64,000 bases of DNA, from contig NZ_LRRB01000230.1 of the NCBI RefSeq assembly GCF_001646865.1, positions 1 through 64,000 of the forward strand, in the 5' to 3' direction. Both the position numbers and the translations under genes were made by a program. This stretch comes from Aldersonia kunmingensis (lineage in GTDB: Bacteria; Actinomycetota; Actinomycetes; Mycobacteriales; Mycobacteriaceae). The notes below the pieces were generated by a model, which had not been told where the DNA came from, did not search any database, and saw only the letters and a program-made list of their open reading frames with translations. Shown here in pieces: positions 48,564-57,924 of the stretch; the stretch's first letter is position 1; each line of letters opens with the position of its first letter.

Positions 48564-49730
48564 TCAGTGCGACAGCATGCGGAACCACCCCACTTCGTCC
48601 CGGCCCACGAATCCCGCTGTCTCCAATTGCGGCAGAACAGACCGCACGTCGACGAGCGCCACGCCGGATGCCTCGGACAGCTCCCGCGGACCTCGTGATC
48701 CGACCGCAGGCAACGCGTCATAGACGGCCAGCGAGTCGCCACGCAGCTCATCGGTGGGACGGGCAATGGCCAGTTCGGCGGTTACCGGCAGTGTCAAAGG
48801 CCCGGCCTCGGCGATGACGTCATCTGCGGACGTGACCAAACGCGCCTCCCCGTCGCGAATCATCCTGTGACACCCCACCGACGTGACCGATGCGATCGAC
48901 CCCGGCACGGCCAGCGAGGGCCTCGAGAGCCGGCGTGCCCAGCCGGCCGTGTTGCGGGCACCGCTGCGACGACCGGCCTCGACCACAACCACCGCGTCCG
49001 ATAACGCTGCCACCAAACGATTTCGAGTGAGAAATCGATGGCGGGCTGGTGTGACGCCCGGCGGGTACTCGCTCACCACGAGACCCTCGCGCGCGATATC
49101 CGACAACAACCGCGCGTGCTGCGCCGGGTACGCCTGGTCGATTCCACACGCGAGCACCGCGATGGTCCGGCCACCGGACGCGAGCGCTGCGCGATGCGCC
49201 GCGCCGTCAACCCCGAGCGCGGCCCCCGACACGATGGTCCAGCCGCGGCCGGCGAGACCCCCCACAATCTCGCCGGCCGCGTGCTCGCCATATGGACTCG
49301 GTGCGCGGGTGCCAACCACGGCCACCGCACGTTCGGTGAGTTCGGACAGCGGTGCTGAGCCGAGCGTCCACAACGCCAGTGGCGCAGCGAACTCGCGGTC
49401 TCGAGGGCTGCCGTCTCCCCGTTCCGGCCGCCCTTCGGCGCGGGCCCTTCCGAAAGCCAACATCCGCCACGCCGGCCAGTCGTTGTCCTCCGGTGTCACC
49501 AGCCGGCCACCCATTCGGCCCACGAGTTCGAGGTCGCGCTCTGCGGTGTCGAGGTGCCTGCGTGCGGCGGTGCGGCGCCGCAGGACCTCGGGCAAGTCCC
49601 AACCGCGCACGGCCCGAGCCGCTTCCAGGACACCAACCGATTCGATCAACTGCAGCAGCGGCGCGCACGGCCCTTCCGCCACCCGGGACAGGTACGCCCA
49701 TGCAGTGCGGCGTCGCTCGAGCATGCTCAT
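48564..49730 (-). CDS. dprA: DNA-processing protein DprA
   Basis: Loads RecA on single-stranded DNA in competent bacteria; its role in actinobacteria is less clear. It has 388 residues. The Rossmann core has AVVGTRAPSPYG and SGAALGVDGAAHRAAL, with the later SGARNTAGWA. The C-terminal winged helix starts near SLAVYDALPAVG. The ATG overlaps the yifB stop, so it is coupled. Confidence 0.93.
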   Translation of the reverse strand: MSMLERRRTAWAYLSRVAEGPCAPLLQLIESVGVLEAARAVRGWDLPEVLRRRTAARRHLDTAERDLELVGRMGGRLVTPEDNDWPAWRMLAFGRARAEGRPERGDGSPRDREFAAPLALWTLGSAPLSELTERAVAVVGTRAPSPYGEHAAGEIVGGLAGRGWTIVSGAALGVDGAAHRAALASGGRTIAVLACGIDQAYPAQHARLLSDIAREGLVVSEYPPGVTPARHRFLTRNRLVAALSDAVVVVEAGRRSGARNTAGWARRLSRPSLAVPGSIASVTSVGCHRMIRDGEARLVTSADDVIAEAGPLTLPVTAELAIARPTDELRGDSLAVYDALPAVGSRGPRELSEASGVALVDVRSVLPQLETAGFVGRDEVGWFRMLSH

Positions 49731-51235
49731 CGGTCCCGCCTTTCCTTGAAGTTCAAGGCCGCCGCGACATCGCCGGCCTCCGGAATCACCGCACCGCGCA
49801 AATCCGCAAGCGACCACGCCACTCGGATCGCCCGATCCGCACCGCGCGCGGTCAGACTCCCGCGGCGCAGGGCGTCCTCGACTGCGTACAGTGCCTTGCG
49901 CGGCAATCGATATCGCTGGCGCAGTGCATGCCCCGGCACTTCCGCATTCGTCCGCCAGCCATGCTCCCGCCATCGCTGTGCCGCGGCGGAGCGCGCCTGC
50001 GCGACTCGTTCACGCACCACCGCGCTACCTTCCGCTATCTCGCCGGAGTACGACCCGGTCGCAAGCGGCGCCAGCGTCACCCGGATATCGACCCGGTCCA
50101 TCAGCGGTCCGGACAATTTGCCGAGGTACCGGCGTCGCGCCGTCGGCGGGCACACGCAGTCGATTTCCCGAGCGGGCGCGCATGGGCAGGGATTCGCAGC
50201 GAGAACCAATTGAAATCGCGCCGGATAGCGCGCCACCCCATCACGGCGGGCGATCCGGACCTCGCCGTCTTCAAGTGGGGTGCGCAGCGATTCGAGCACC
50301 TTCGTGCCGATCTCCGCACATTCGTCGAGGAAGAGCACGCCCCGATGCGCGCGGCTCACCGCGCCGGGCCGCGCCATGCCCGAGCCACCGCCCACCATCG
50401 CGCTCACCGATGTGCTGTGGTGCGGCGCGATGAACGGCGGCATGATGATGAGCGGGTTGTCACCGGGTAGCAGCCCGGCGAGCGAATGAATCGCGGTGAC
50501 CTCCAGCGCTTCCTGTTCGGTCAGCGGCGGCAGGAGACCGGGTAACCGTTGCGCGAGCATCGTTTTCCCGACCCCGGGCGGGCCGGTGAGCATGAGGTGA
50601 TGCGCGCCCGCTGCAGCAACCTCGAGCGCCCAGCGGCCTTCCTCCTGGCCGACAATCTCGCTGAGGTCGGCGCGGACCGGTGCGCCGTCATCGCTGCGTG
50701 CAGTCGGCGCGGCCAGATCTCCCTTACCGCGCAGCCAATCAAGCACGCCGCGAAGGTGATCCGCACCGAGCACGGTGACGCCCTCCACCAGACTGGCCTC
50801 GCCAAGCGCCGACGAGGGCACCACTACACACGACCACCCTGCCTGTCGCGCCGCGAGCACCGCCGAAAGCACCCCGCGCACGGGCCGGATCCGGCCGTCG
50901 AGGGCGAGTTCGCCGAGCAGCACTGTCTTGTCCAAAGGCGTGGGCGGCAACGAGTCCGCCGCGTCGAGTACTGCCGCCGCAAGTGCCACGTCGTAGACCG
51001 ACCCCACTTTCGGCAGCGTTGCCGGCGACAGCGCGAGAATCACGCGCCGTTCCGGCCATTCCTCCCCGGAGTTGATGACCGCGGCGCGTACGCGGTCGCG
51101 CGATTCCTGCAGCGCGGTATCGGGCAGACCTACCAGGTGCACACCGGGCAGGCCGCGCCCGATGTCCGCCTCGATCTCGACGATGTGCCCGTCCACCCCG
51201 GATACCGCCACCGAGTGCGCACGTCCGAGCGCCAT
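49727..51235 (-). CDS. YifB/ComM-family Mg-chelatase-like ATPase
   Basis: AAA+ ATPase of 502 residues. An N-terminal ChlI-like domain (VEIEADIGRGLPGVHLVGLPD) is followed by Walker A TGPPGVGKTM, Walker B GVLFLDECAE and the C-terminal Mg-chelatase domain. ComM is a branch-migration helicase in natural transformation. It lies between yraN and dprA with overlapping codons, forming a yraN-yifB-dprA unit. Confidence 0.94.
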   Translation of the reverse strand: MALGRAHSVAVSGVDGHIVEIEADIGRGLPGVHLVGLPDTALQESRDRVRAAVINSGEEWPERRVILALSPATLPKVGSVYDVALAAAVLDAADSLPPTPLDKTVLLGELALDGRIRPVRGVLSAVLAARQAGWSCVVVPSSALGEASLVEGVTVLGADHLRGVLDWLRGKGDLAAPTARSDDGAPVRADLSEIVGQEEGRWALEVAAAGAHHLMLTGPPGVGKTMLAQRLPGLLPPLTEQEALEVTAIHSLAGLLPGDNPLIIMPPFIAPHHSTSVSAMVGGGSGMARPGAVSRAHRGVLFLDECAEIGTKVLESLRTPLEDGEVRIARRDGVARYPARFQLVLAANPCPCAPAREIDCVCPPTARRRYLGKLSGPLMDRVDIRVTLAPLATGSYSGEIAEGSAVVRERVAQARSAAAQRWREHGWRTNAEVPGHALRQRYRLPRKALYAVEDALRRGSLTARGADRAIRVAWSLADLRGAVIPEAGDVAAALNFKERRDR

Positions 51236-51600
51236 CAGAACACCGCCCGCAGATGCTCGATAACCGGGTCAGCGCCCTTCCCCAAAAGCACTGACACCAC
51301 GTCGAACCGGACGTCCACCCAGCCGGATTGCTCGGTCAGCCACAGCCCCGCCAAGCGGCGGATCCGCGCCTGTTTGCTGAACGTCACCGCCTCGGCCGGC
51401 GACCCGAAGCCAGTTCCGGAGCGAGTCTTCACTTCGACGAACGCCACCACGGGACCGTCTCGTGCGATCAGGTCCAACTCGCCGTAGCGACACCGCCAGT
51501 TGCGGCACACGATCCGCAACCCGCACTCCTCGAGAAACTCGGCGGCGAGATCCTCACCCCGAGCACCCAGTGCCTTGTTGTTTCCCACGCGATCGAGCAT
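51235..51600 (-). CDS. YraN/UPF0102 nuclease-fold protein
   Basis: A 121-residue protein with the PD-(D/E)XK-like pattern GELDLIARDG...FVEVKTRS. It overlaps yifB by one base. Probably a structure-specific nuclease, but its role is unknown. Confidence 0.92.
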   Translation of the reverse strand: MLDRVGNNKALGARGEDLAAEFLEECGLRIVCRNWRCRYGELDLIARDGPVVAFVEVKTRSGTGFGSPAEAVTFSKQARIRRLAGLWLTEQSGWVDVRFDVVSVLLGKGADPVIEHLRAVF

Positions 51601-51670
51601 TGCGCAACGGCGACCCCACCCAGGAGGCGTGACCTGGCGAAATAGGTTGCCTTGTTAGCGAATTGGCGAC

Positions 51671-51679
51671 TGTGGATAA
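51671..51679 (-). promoter_or_regulatory. Perfect DnaA box
   Basis: TGTGGATAA is the exact reverse complement of the DnaA box TTATCCACA. It lies in the 96 bp between the yraN start and the end of the Mrr-like gene. A single box may be chance. Confidence 0.4.
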
Positions 51680-51696
51680 CCGCCTCGAGCGAGGCG

Positions 51697-52311
51697 CTAC
51701 CTGCTACTCCGCCCAACGGACCACCCGACAATCCAGCAGAACAACGCGAAAGTCCACAGCAGTAGACCAATCGCGGTCGACCATCGTTCGGCAGCCACCA
51801 GCCCAACGGTTCCCAAGACCGCTGAACACACGCCGATTTGGTTGTACAGCCGTCCGCTGTGGCCCGCCGGCCCACGATCGGTGATGTCGAGTGGCCGGGG
51901 CGCTTCGTTTTCGACGTATTCGTCGTCGGAGTACTCGAAACCGTCGTAGCCGCTCTCTGCAAGCGCGTACGCAGCGTCGTTGGCCGGCTCGAGCTCACCA
52001 CTCAGGTCATAGGTGAAGAGCATGATTCCCGCCTCGTCGGCGTAATCAACCGCGTGGCGCGAGTACCCGCTCGCGCTGAAGAACAACAGGTCCAGATGTG
52101 TCCGGTCGCCACGCGCGCCATACAGCCGCTGAATATCAGGCCGACCCACTTGGGAACCTTTGTGCTTCACCTGACCGAGTGCCCGCTCAGAAATCGCATC
52201 GACTCCGCCGTCGGCCCCGGGCTCACACACGTGCGCGTCGAGGTACCCCAGCGAGCGCATCCTGGCCACCGCGTTGAACTCGGCCTCGCGCGGCGTATTG
52301 ATGTAGACCAC
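51697..52311 (-). CDS. Mrr-like restriction endonuclease-fold protein with C-terminal membrane segments
   Basis: A 204-residue protein. The N-terminal half is a PD-(D/E)XK/Mrr catalytic-type domain with GADGGVDAI and GQVKHKG. Then comes an acidic linker (YDGFEYSDDEYVENEAPRP) and two hydrophobic helices at about residues 160-178 and 182-200. No methyltransferase or specificity subunit is adjacent. It may tether a nuclease to the membrane, possibly for DNA uptake or defence (inference). GTG start. Confidence 0.8.
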   Translation of the reverse strand: MVYINTPREAEFNAVARMRSLGYLDAHVCEPGADGGVDAISERALGQVKHKGSQVGRPDIQRLYGARGDRTHLDLLFFSASGYSRHAVDYADEAGIMLFTYDLSGELEPANDAAYALAESGYDGFEYSDDEYVENEAPRPLDITDRGPAGHSGRLYNQIGVCSAVLGTVGLVAAERWSTAIGLLLWTFALFCWIVGWSVGRSSR

Positions 52312-52374
52312 GCGCGGATATTACAGAACCGGCCGTCCAGCGCCGACGACCGGTTCATGGCGAAAACGCTTCCG

Positions 52375-53265
52375 CTACAACCGCGCCCGCACGTCGATCG
52401 CGGTATCTGTTGTGCGCATCGGGCGGATCAATCCCTCCTGCACGAACGAGGCGATCAGCTCCCCTGCCTGTGTGTGCACCTGCCCGCGCACGTACGACAT
52501 GCCGGCACCGACCTGCGTGCTGTCGTGGGTGTACAGCAGCCAGCCGTCCCACTTCACCGGTTCGTGGAAGCTCACAGTCACGGTCATGGGCGCGGTGGAA
52601 ACCGTGTAATGCGCCTGGCTGGTGCCGATTCCGGGATGAGCGCGCATGGTCGTCGAGATCGACAGGTGCCCGGTGAAATGCGCCAGCAGCGCCTTGGCGA
52701 GATCGTCGCGCTGCGGGATGGGGTCGTAATGCAGCCACGCATACAGCTCGGGCGGGCCCACCTCATCGGGGCTGTTCACATCGTGGACATCGACCAGACG
52801 CACCTCGCGGCCGGTCACGCCCATCGGCGTGTCGATCGCGCCTTCGGGTGCCGTCACATCGGGCCGCGGCGCATGGTGGCGGATGACGTCCCCGGTAGGC
52901 ACATCGGCGAGCACCGTGATGACCGCGCACCGTTTGCCATTCTGCTCCGCGTACACCAGCACCGTGGCGGTCGAGCGACCCTCATGCATGACGTCGAGCA
53001 CCAGCGCTACAGGCGTCTCCACGACGATGGGCCGGCTGAACACCGCGTGTGCCGAACGGATCGACTTGTCCGGGCATCGCTTCGCCACTGCGACCACGGC
53101 CTGTGCGAGCACCTGCGTGCCCTCAACGACCAATCGGTCCTCGCCGTCGTCGATGCCGGTCTCGCCGATGAACCGGTCCTGACCGTCCGGTGTCACGTCG
53201 AACATCTCGAGCAGTTTGGTCGCCGACCAATAGGTCGTCTCCACGTCCTGCGAATCCGCCGTCAT
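52375..53265 (-). CDS. Acyl-CoA thioesterase (TesB-like double hotdog)
   Basis: A 296-residue thioesterase with two hotdog-type repeats. SIRSAHAVFSRPIVVETPVAL lies in the first, and HTDSTQVGAGMS-like sequence (LLYTHDSTQVGAGMSYVRGQV) plus QEGLIRP lie near the C-terminus. It should hydrolyse acyl-CoA. The ATG is preferred over a TTG nine bases upstream because AAAGGA is well placed. Divergent from the amidohydrolase gene. Confidence 0.85.
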   Translation of the reverse strand: MTADSQDVETTYWSATKLLEMFDVTPDGQDRFIGETGIDDGEDRLVVEGTQVLAQAVVAVAKRCPDKSIRSAHAVFSRPIVVETPVALVLDVMHEGRSTATVLVYAEQNGKRCAVITVLADVPTGDVIRHHAPRPDVTAPEGAIDTPMGVTGREVRLVDVHDVNSPDEVGPPELYAWLHYDPIPQRDDLAKALLAHFTGHLSISTTMRAHPGIGTSQAHYTVSTAPMTVTVSFHEPVKWDGWLLYTHDSTQVGAGMSYVRGQVHTQAGELIASFVQEGLIRPMRTTDTAIDVRARL

Positions 53266-53375
53266 CGTCCGCAATCCTTTCTATGTTTGACAGGTTAGAA
53301 GCTTTACAACTCAGAATGAGAATGTCACGCTCTTTCTAGGAGAATTCCCCTAACACACCATGGTGGAGGTTCGTC

Positions 53376-54566
53376 ATGCCCCGCGAGCTGCCGTTCCCGG
53401 TTTTCGATGCCGACAATCACTTGTACGAGACCCGGGAAGCACTGACGAAGTACCTGCCGGAGAACCGCAAGCGACTTATCGACTACGTCGAGGTGCGCGG
53501 TCGCACGAAGATCGTCGTGCGCGGCCATATCAGCGAGTACATCCCCAACCCGACCTTCGACGTGGTCGCCCGACCGGGCGCGCAGGAGGAGTACTACCGC
53601 AGCGGCAGTGGCGGTAAGTCCTACCGCGAAATCATGGGCAAGCCGATCCCGTCGATTCCGGCATTCCGTGAGCCCGGACCGCGGCTCGAGGTGATGGACG
53701 AGCTCGGCCTCGACTACGCGCTGATGTTCCCCACGCTCGCCTCGCTGGTCGAGGAGCGCCTCAAGGACGATCCCGAGGCGATTCACGATGTCGTGCACGC
53801 GCTCAACCAGTGGATGTACGAGACGTGGTCGTTCAACTACCAGGACCGCATCTTCGCCACCCCGGTGATTACGCTGCCGATCGTCGACCGAGCGCTTGAA
53901 GAGCTCGAATGGTGTCTCGAGCGCGGCGCGAAGACCGTGCTGGTCCGACCCGCGCCGGTACCGGGGTTCCGCGGCAGCCGCTCGTTCGGCCTGCCCGAGT
54001 TCGACCCGTTCTGGCAGGCGTGCGTCAAGGCCGGCATCCCCGTGTCGATGCACGCCTCGGACTCCGGCTACGCCGAGTTCCTCAACGTGTGGGAACCGGG
54101 TGACGAGTACCTGCCGTTCAAGCCGAACGCGTTCCGGATGATCGCGATGGGCAAGCGCCCGATCGAGGACGCCATGACCGCCCTCGTCGCGCACGGCGCC
54201 CTGAGCCGCAACCCGGACCTGCGGATCCTGTCCATCGAGAACGGCGCATCGTGGGTTTCGCACCTGCTCAAGCAGTTCGCGGACGTACACCGCAAGATGC
54301 CGCAGGAGTTCCTCGAGGACCCGATCGTTGCGTTCAAGCGTGCGGTCTACGTCGCCCCGTTCTGGGAGGACAACTTCGCCGAGGTCGTTGCGACCATGGG
54401 CGCCGACCGCGTCGTGTTCGGCTCCGACTGGCCGCATCCGGAGGGCATGGCGGAGCCGCGCAACTTCGTCGACGAGATCTCCGACCTCTCGGTCGAGGAC
54501 CAGGCGAAGATCATGGGCGGCAACATGATGGACCTGTTCAAGATCAAGCAGCAGGTATCGGCCTGA
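53376..54566 (+). CDS. Amidohydrolase-2 family metal-dependent hydrolase
   Basis: TIM-barrel hydrolase of 396 residues. FDADNHLYE holds the first metal site (residues 10-18), SMHASDSGY the barrel His, and FGSDWPHPEG the C-terminal Asp. Decarboxylases and hydrolases of aromatic or acyl substrates share this form. GGAGG precedes the ATG. The DUF427 gene follows after 86 bp. Confidence 0.88.
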   Translation: MPRELPFPVFDADNHLYETREALTKYLPENRKRLIDYVEVRGRTKIVVRGHISEYIPNPTFDVVARPGAQEEYYRSGSGGKSYREIMGKPIPSIPAFREPGPRLEVMDELGLDYALMFPTLASLVEERLKDDPEAIHDVVHALNQWMYETWSFNYQDRIFATPVITLPIVDRALEELEWCLERGAKTVLVRPAPVPGFRGSRSFGLPEFDPFWQACVKAGIPVSMHASDSGYAEFLNVWEPGDEYLPFKPNAFRMIAMGKRPIEDAMTALVAHGALSRNPDLRILSIENGASWVSHLLKQFADVHRKMPQEFLEDPIVAFKRAVYVAPFWEDNFAEVVATMGADRVVFGSDWPHPEGMAEPRNFVDEISDLSVEDQAKIMGGNMMDLFKIKQQVSA

Positions 54567-54652
54567 CCCTCAGCGGCGCTGCGGCGGCTCGCGCCGTCGC
54601 AGCGCCCGCGTGTGAGTACCGCGATCCCGGCAACCAGCAAGGAGCACCCACG

Positions 54653-55360
54653 ATGAGTTTGGTGGCGGGACGCGGACCGTTCGGCAACGACCCGGCTGGA
54701 TGGTTCACACCGGCCGTCCCCGAAACCGTGGTGTTCATCGAGCCACATCCGCGCCGCGTCCAGGCATTCCGTGACGGCCGTACCGTCATCGACACCGAAC
54801 GCGCGCTGATGGTCCACCGCCTCGGCCGCCCGCTCTCCTATGTCTTCCCGTCCGACGAAATCGGCGACCTGCCAGGCGAACCGGAGCCAAACGCACCCGG
54901 TTACGTCGCGGTGCCGTGGGATGCGGTGGATGCGTGGTCGGAAGAGGGCCGCCGGCTCGTGCACTACCCGCCCAACCCCTATCACCGCGTGGACTGCCGC
55001 CCGACGCAGCGCAGGCTGCGCGTCGAGGTTGCGGGAACCACGCTGGTCGACACGTCCGACACGATCATTCTGTTCGAGACCTCGTTGGTCCCGCGGCTCT
55101 ATGTCGATCCCGCGTTGGTACGCACGGATCTGTTGCAGCGCACGGAGACCACGAGTTACTGCAATTACAAGGGCTACGCGACCTATTGGTCCGCGGTTAT
55201 CGGCGACGTCGTGGTGCCGGATATCGCGTGGAGCTACCCGGACCCGATGCCGGAATCGACGCAGATCAAGGGGTTCCTCAGCTTCGACGCCGCGAAAGTC
55301 GACATCGTCGCTGAACTGCCCGAGTCAACGCTTGCCGCAGGCGTTTTCGAGCAGCGCTGA
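54653..55360 (+). CDS. DUF427 family protein (two repeats)
   Basis: A 235-residue protein with two DUF427-like halves. The first is VVFIEPHPRRVQAFRDGRTV...FPSDEI. The second is RLRVEVAGTTLVDTSDTIILFE...YVDPALVRTDLL, followed by the signature TTSYCNYKGYATYWS. Function unknown. AAGGAGC lies ahead of the ATG. Confidence 0.88.
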   Translation: MSLVAGRGPFGNDPAGWFTPAVPETVVFIEPHPRRVQAFRDGRTVIDTERALMVHRLGRPLSYVFPSDEIGDLPGEPEPNAPGYVAVPWDAVDAWSEEGRRLVHYPPNPYHRVDCRPTQRRLRVEVAGTTLVDTSDTIILFETSLVPRLYVDPALVRTDLLQRTETTSYCNYKGYATYWSAVIGDVVVPDIAWSYPDPMPESTQIKGFLSFDAAKVDIVAELPESTLAAGVFEQR

Positions 55361-55367
55361 CCGAGAC

Positions 55368-55673
55368 TCAGTCCGGCAGGCGGAGTTCCGGCTTGTCGAG
55401 TTCCTCGATGTTCACATCCTTGAACGTGATGACCCGGACGTGCTTGACGAACCGCGCCGGGCGGTACATGTCCCACACCCAGGCGTCGGCCATCCGCACC
55501 TCGAAGTAGATCTCGCCGTCCGCGTTGCGCGGCAGCAGCTCCACCGAGTTGGCCAGGTAGAACCGCCGCTCCGTCTCCACGACGTAGGAAAACTGCCCGA
55601 CGATGTCCTTGTACTCGCGGTACAGGGAGAGCTCCATCTCGGTCTCGTACTTTTCGAGATCCTCTGCGCTCAT
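55368..55673 (-). CDS. DUF2469 family protein (Rv2901c-like)
   Basis: A 101-residue conserved actinobacterial protein starting SAEDLEKYETEMELSLYREYKD. It lies next to rnhB, as in M. tuberculosis. GAGGAGGA lies ahead of the ATG, spaced somewhat far. Function unknown. Confidence 0.93.
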   Translation of the reverse strand: MSAEDLEKYETEMELSLYREYKDIVGQFSYVVETERRFYLANSVELLPRNADGEIYFEVRMADAWVWDMYRPARFVKHVRVITFKDVNIEELDKPELRLPD

Positions 55674-55710
55674 CGGATGCGGTGTCCTCCTCGTCGTGCG
55701 GATCGATCAA

Positions 55711-56493
55711 TCATGTCGCACTCTGCGGCATCGCCGCCATCCGGTCGCCCAGCAGGCCCGATTCCGCAGCGCTGTTGAGAACTCGGCCGCCGACGACCGA
55801 GCCGTCAACGAGCGCTCCCTGGTCGATCACCGTGTCGTCGGTACCCGCGGGGATCTGCGGCACATTGCGCCATGACCGGCGGTGCTCGCTGGTGGGCCCG
55901 AGCCTGTGCAGCGCCGCGGTGTGTACGGGGGTGTTGTAGCCCTTGTGCGCGGCGAATTCATAGCCAGGGAGCCGCCGGTCCAGCTCAACCATCATCCGGT
56001 CCCGAGTGACCTTCGCCAGGATGCTCGCGGCCGCGATGCATGCCGCGTTCGCGTCACCACCGATCACCGGGAGCGACGGCACAGGGATGCCCGGAACCCG
56101 GAATCCGTCCGTCAGCACGTAGCCGGGCACGACGCCCAGACCCGCAACCGCGCGGCGCATGCCCTCGATATTGGCGACGTGGATGCCGATCTCGTCGATC
56201 TCCCACGCCGGGATGCACACCACATGCCACGCCAAAGCCCGACGCTTGATCACCGGGAACAGCGCCTCACGGGCCTTCTCGGTGAGCTTCTTGGAATCGT
56301 CCAGGCCCGCCAGCGACGACATCGGGTTCGGCGACAATACGCACGCCGCGACCACCAGCGGTCCCGCACACGCGCCACGACCCGCCTCGTCGACTCCCGC
56401 GACCGGGCCGAGCCCACCCCGCACCAGGGCGGACTCGAGCGTCCGCAGACCCGCCGATTTGCGAATCACGGTACGAGGCGGCCACGAACCCAT
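55711..56493 (-). CDS. rnhB: Ribonuclease HII
   Basis: Removes ribonucleotides and RNA primers from DNA. It has 260 residues. The catalytic Asp and Glu lie in [16 protein letters not shown] (Asp 35, Glu 36) and the later Asp in LTDGFR, with KVTRDRMM downstream. A C-terminal tail extends about 45 residues past the usual end. Next to lepB. Confidence 0.95.
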   Translation of the reverse strand: MGSWPPRTVIRKSAGLRTLESALVRGGLGPVAGVDEAGRGACAGPLVVAACVLSPNPMSSLAGLDDSKKLTEKAREALFPVIKRRALAWHVVCIPAWEIDEIGIHVANIEGMRRAVAGLGVVPGYVLTDGFRVPGIPVPSLPVIGGDANAACIAAASILAKVTRDRMMVELDRRLPGYEFAAHKGYNTPVHTAALHRLGPTSEHRRSWRNVPQIPAGTDDTVIDQGALVDGSVVGGRVLNSAAESGLLGDRMAAMPQSAT

Positions 56494-56502
56494 GCAGCGG
56501 TC

Positions 56503-57279
56503 CTAGTTCGACTGGATATCCGGCGAGTGAATCACGCCCATCCGGCCCGGCGGGAGGATGATGAACACGGCCTTGCCCCGGACGTTGTCCACCGGCACAG
56601 TGCCCTGAAATTCATCGCCGACGTGGTAGCGCGAGTCCGCCGAGTTGTTGCGGTTGTCGCCCATCACCCACAGGTTGCCGTCCGGCACGGTCACGGGGCC
56701 GAAGCAGCGCGGGGACTTGCGTTCGGTGGTGCAGGTCAGTTGACCCGGGACGAACGGGAAGTCGCTCTTCACGTACGGCTCGTCGAGCGGTTTCCCGTTC
56801 ACCATCACTCGGCCCTGCTCATCACAGCACTCGACGGTCTGTCCGCCGGTGGCAATCACTCGCTTCACCAGATCGTTTTCGTCGGGCGGCACGACGCCGA
56901 ATACGGAACCGACGTTCTGCATCGTGCGGATGACGGCATTGTCCGAGCGAATGGACTTGTAGTCGGCGCTCCAGGAGTCGGGTCCGAGGAACACCACAAC
57001 ATCGCCGGGCTTCGGCTCACCGAAAGCGTAGCTGAGCTTCTCGACGATGATGCGGTCCCCGGTGCACCCGGCGCAGCCGTGCAGAGTCGGCTCCATCGAT
57101 TCGGACGGAATCAGATAGACGCGTGCGATGAAGGTCTGCAAGAGGAAGCTCAACAGCAGGGCCACCACGATGAGAATCGGGAGCTCTCGCCAGAAGGGCC
57201 GTTGCTTCTTCTTGGGATTGGTTTCGGGAGTTGTTTCGCTGCCTGTCGATGTATTCACCGGCGGTGCCTCGTCTGCCAC
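56503..57279 (-). CDS. lepB: Signal peptidase I
   Basis: Removes Sec and Tat signal peptides outside the membrane. It has 258 residues. One N-terminal helix (LPILIVVALLLSFLLQTFI) is followed by the catalytic Ser in IPSESMEPTL (Ser 61) and Lys in LVKRVIATGG (Lys 139), then VMGDNRNNSADSR. GTG start. Downstream of rplS behind a hairpin. Confidence 0.96.
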   Translation of the reverse strand: MADEAPPVNTSTGSETTPETNPKKKQRPFWRELPILIVVALLLSFLLQTFIARVYLIPSESMEPTLHGCAGCTGDRIIVEKLSYAFGEPKPGDVVVFLGPDSWSADYKSIRSDNAVIRTMQNVGSVFGVVPPDENDLVKRVIATGGQTVECCDEQGRVMVNGKPLDEPYVKSDFPFVPGQLTCTTERKSPRCFGPVTVPDGNLWVMGDNRNNSADSRYHVGDEFQGTVPVDNVRGKAVFIILPPGRMGVIHSPDIQSN

Positions 57280-57290
57280 AGAGACAGGTT

Positions 57291-57314
57291 AGCCCGGCGC
57301 CGAGGCGCCGGGCT
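57291..57314 (-). terminator. Hairpin after rplS
   Basis: 11-bp stem (AGCCCGGCGCC / GGCGCCGGGCT) in the 113 bp between the rplS stop and the lepB start. Probably partial termination of rplS mRNA. Confidence 0.7.
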
Positions 57315-57392
57315 TCACTGTGTCTTCAGTTGTCCGATGCGGGCGAATTTGCCAGCCGGACCAGGGTCAGTGGTACGACCCCGAGCGCAAAA

Positions 57393-57734
57393 TCAGCGCT
57401 TTTCCTTGATCTTGGCAGCCTTGCCGCGCAGGTCGCGCAGGTAGTACAGCTTGGCGCGGCGGACGTCGCCACGGGTCACGAGCTCGATGTGGTCGATGTT
57501 GGGGCTGTGCACCGGGAAGGTGCGCTCCACGCCAACACCGAACGAGACCTTGCGGACCGTGAAGGTCTCACGAACGCCGCCGCCCTGACGGCGGATCACG
57601 ACGCCCTTGAAGACCTGGATGCGCTCCTTCGAGCCTTCGATAACCTTCACGTGCACGTTCAACGTGTCGCCGGGGCGGAATTCCGGAATGTCGCTACGGA
57701 GCGACTGCTTGTCCAAGAAGTCCAGGGTGTTCAT
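57393..57734 (-). CDS. rplS: 50S ribosomal protein L19
   Basis: L19, 113 residues. It has [20 protein letters not shown] and [20 protein letters not shown]. The ATG at 57734 is preferred to one nine bases upstream because AAGG is then correctly spaced and the length matches mycobacterial L19. Confidence 0.97.
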   Translation of the reverse strand: MNTLDFLDKQSLRSDIPEFRPGDTLNVHVKVIEGSKERIQVFKGVVIRRQGGGVRETFTVRKVSFGVGVERTFPVHSPNIDHIELVTRGDVRRAKLYYLRDLRGKAAKIKEKR

Positions 57735-57924
57735 CGATTCCATCCTTGCGTTTCGCTCGAGCAGAGGAACCTGGCGGCGCGCGATACCGCAGCGCTCGAC
57801 CGGTTCATACCCCTGATAGGTCGGTGTGCCCATCCAGGCAACCCGTCAATTGTGCCAGACGAGCCCCGGTGTAGTGAAATCGCACGTCACGGGAGCGGCC
57901 GCGCGAGGCCCGCGGGTCGCAGTG

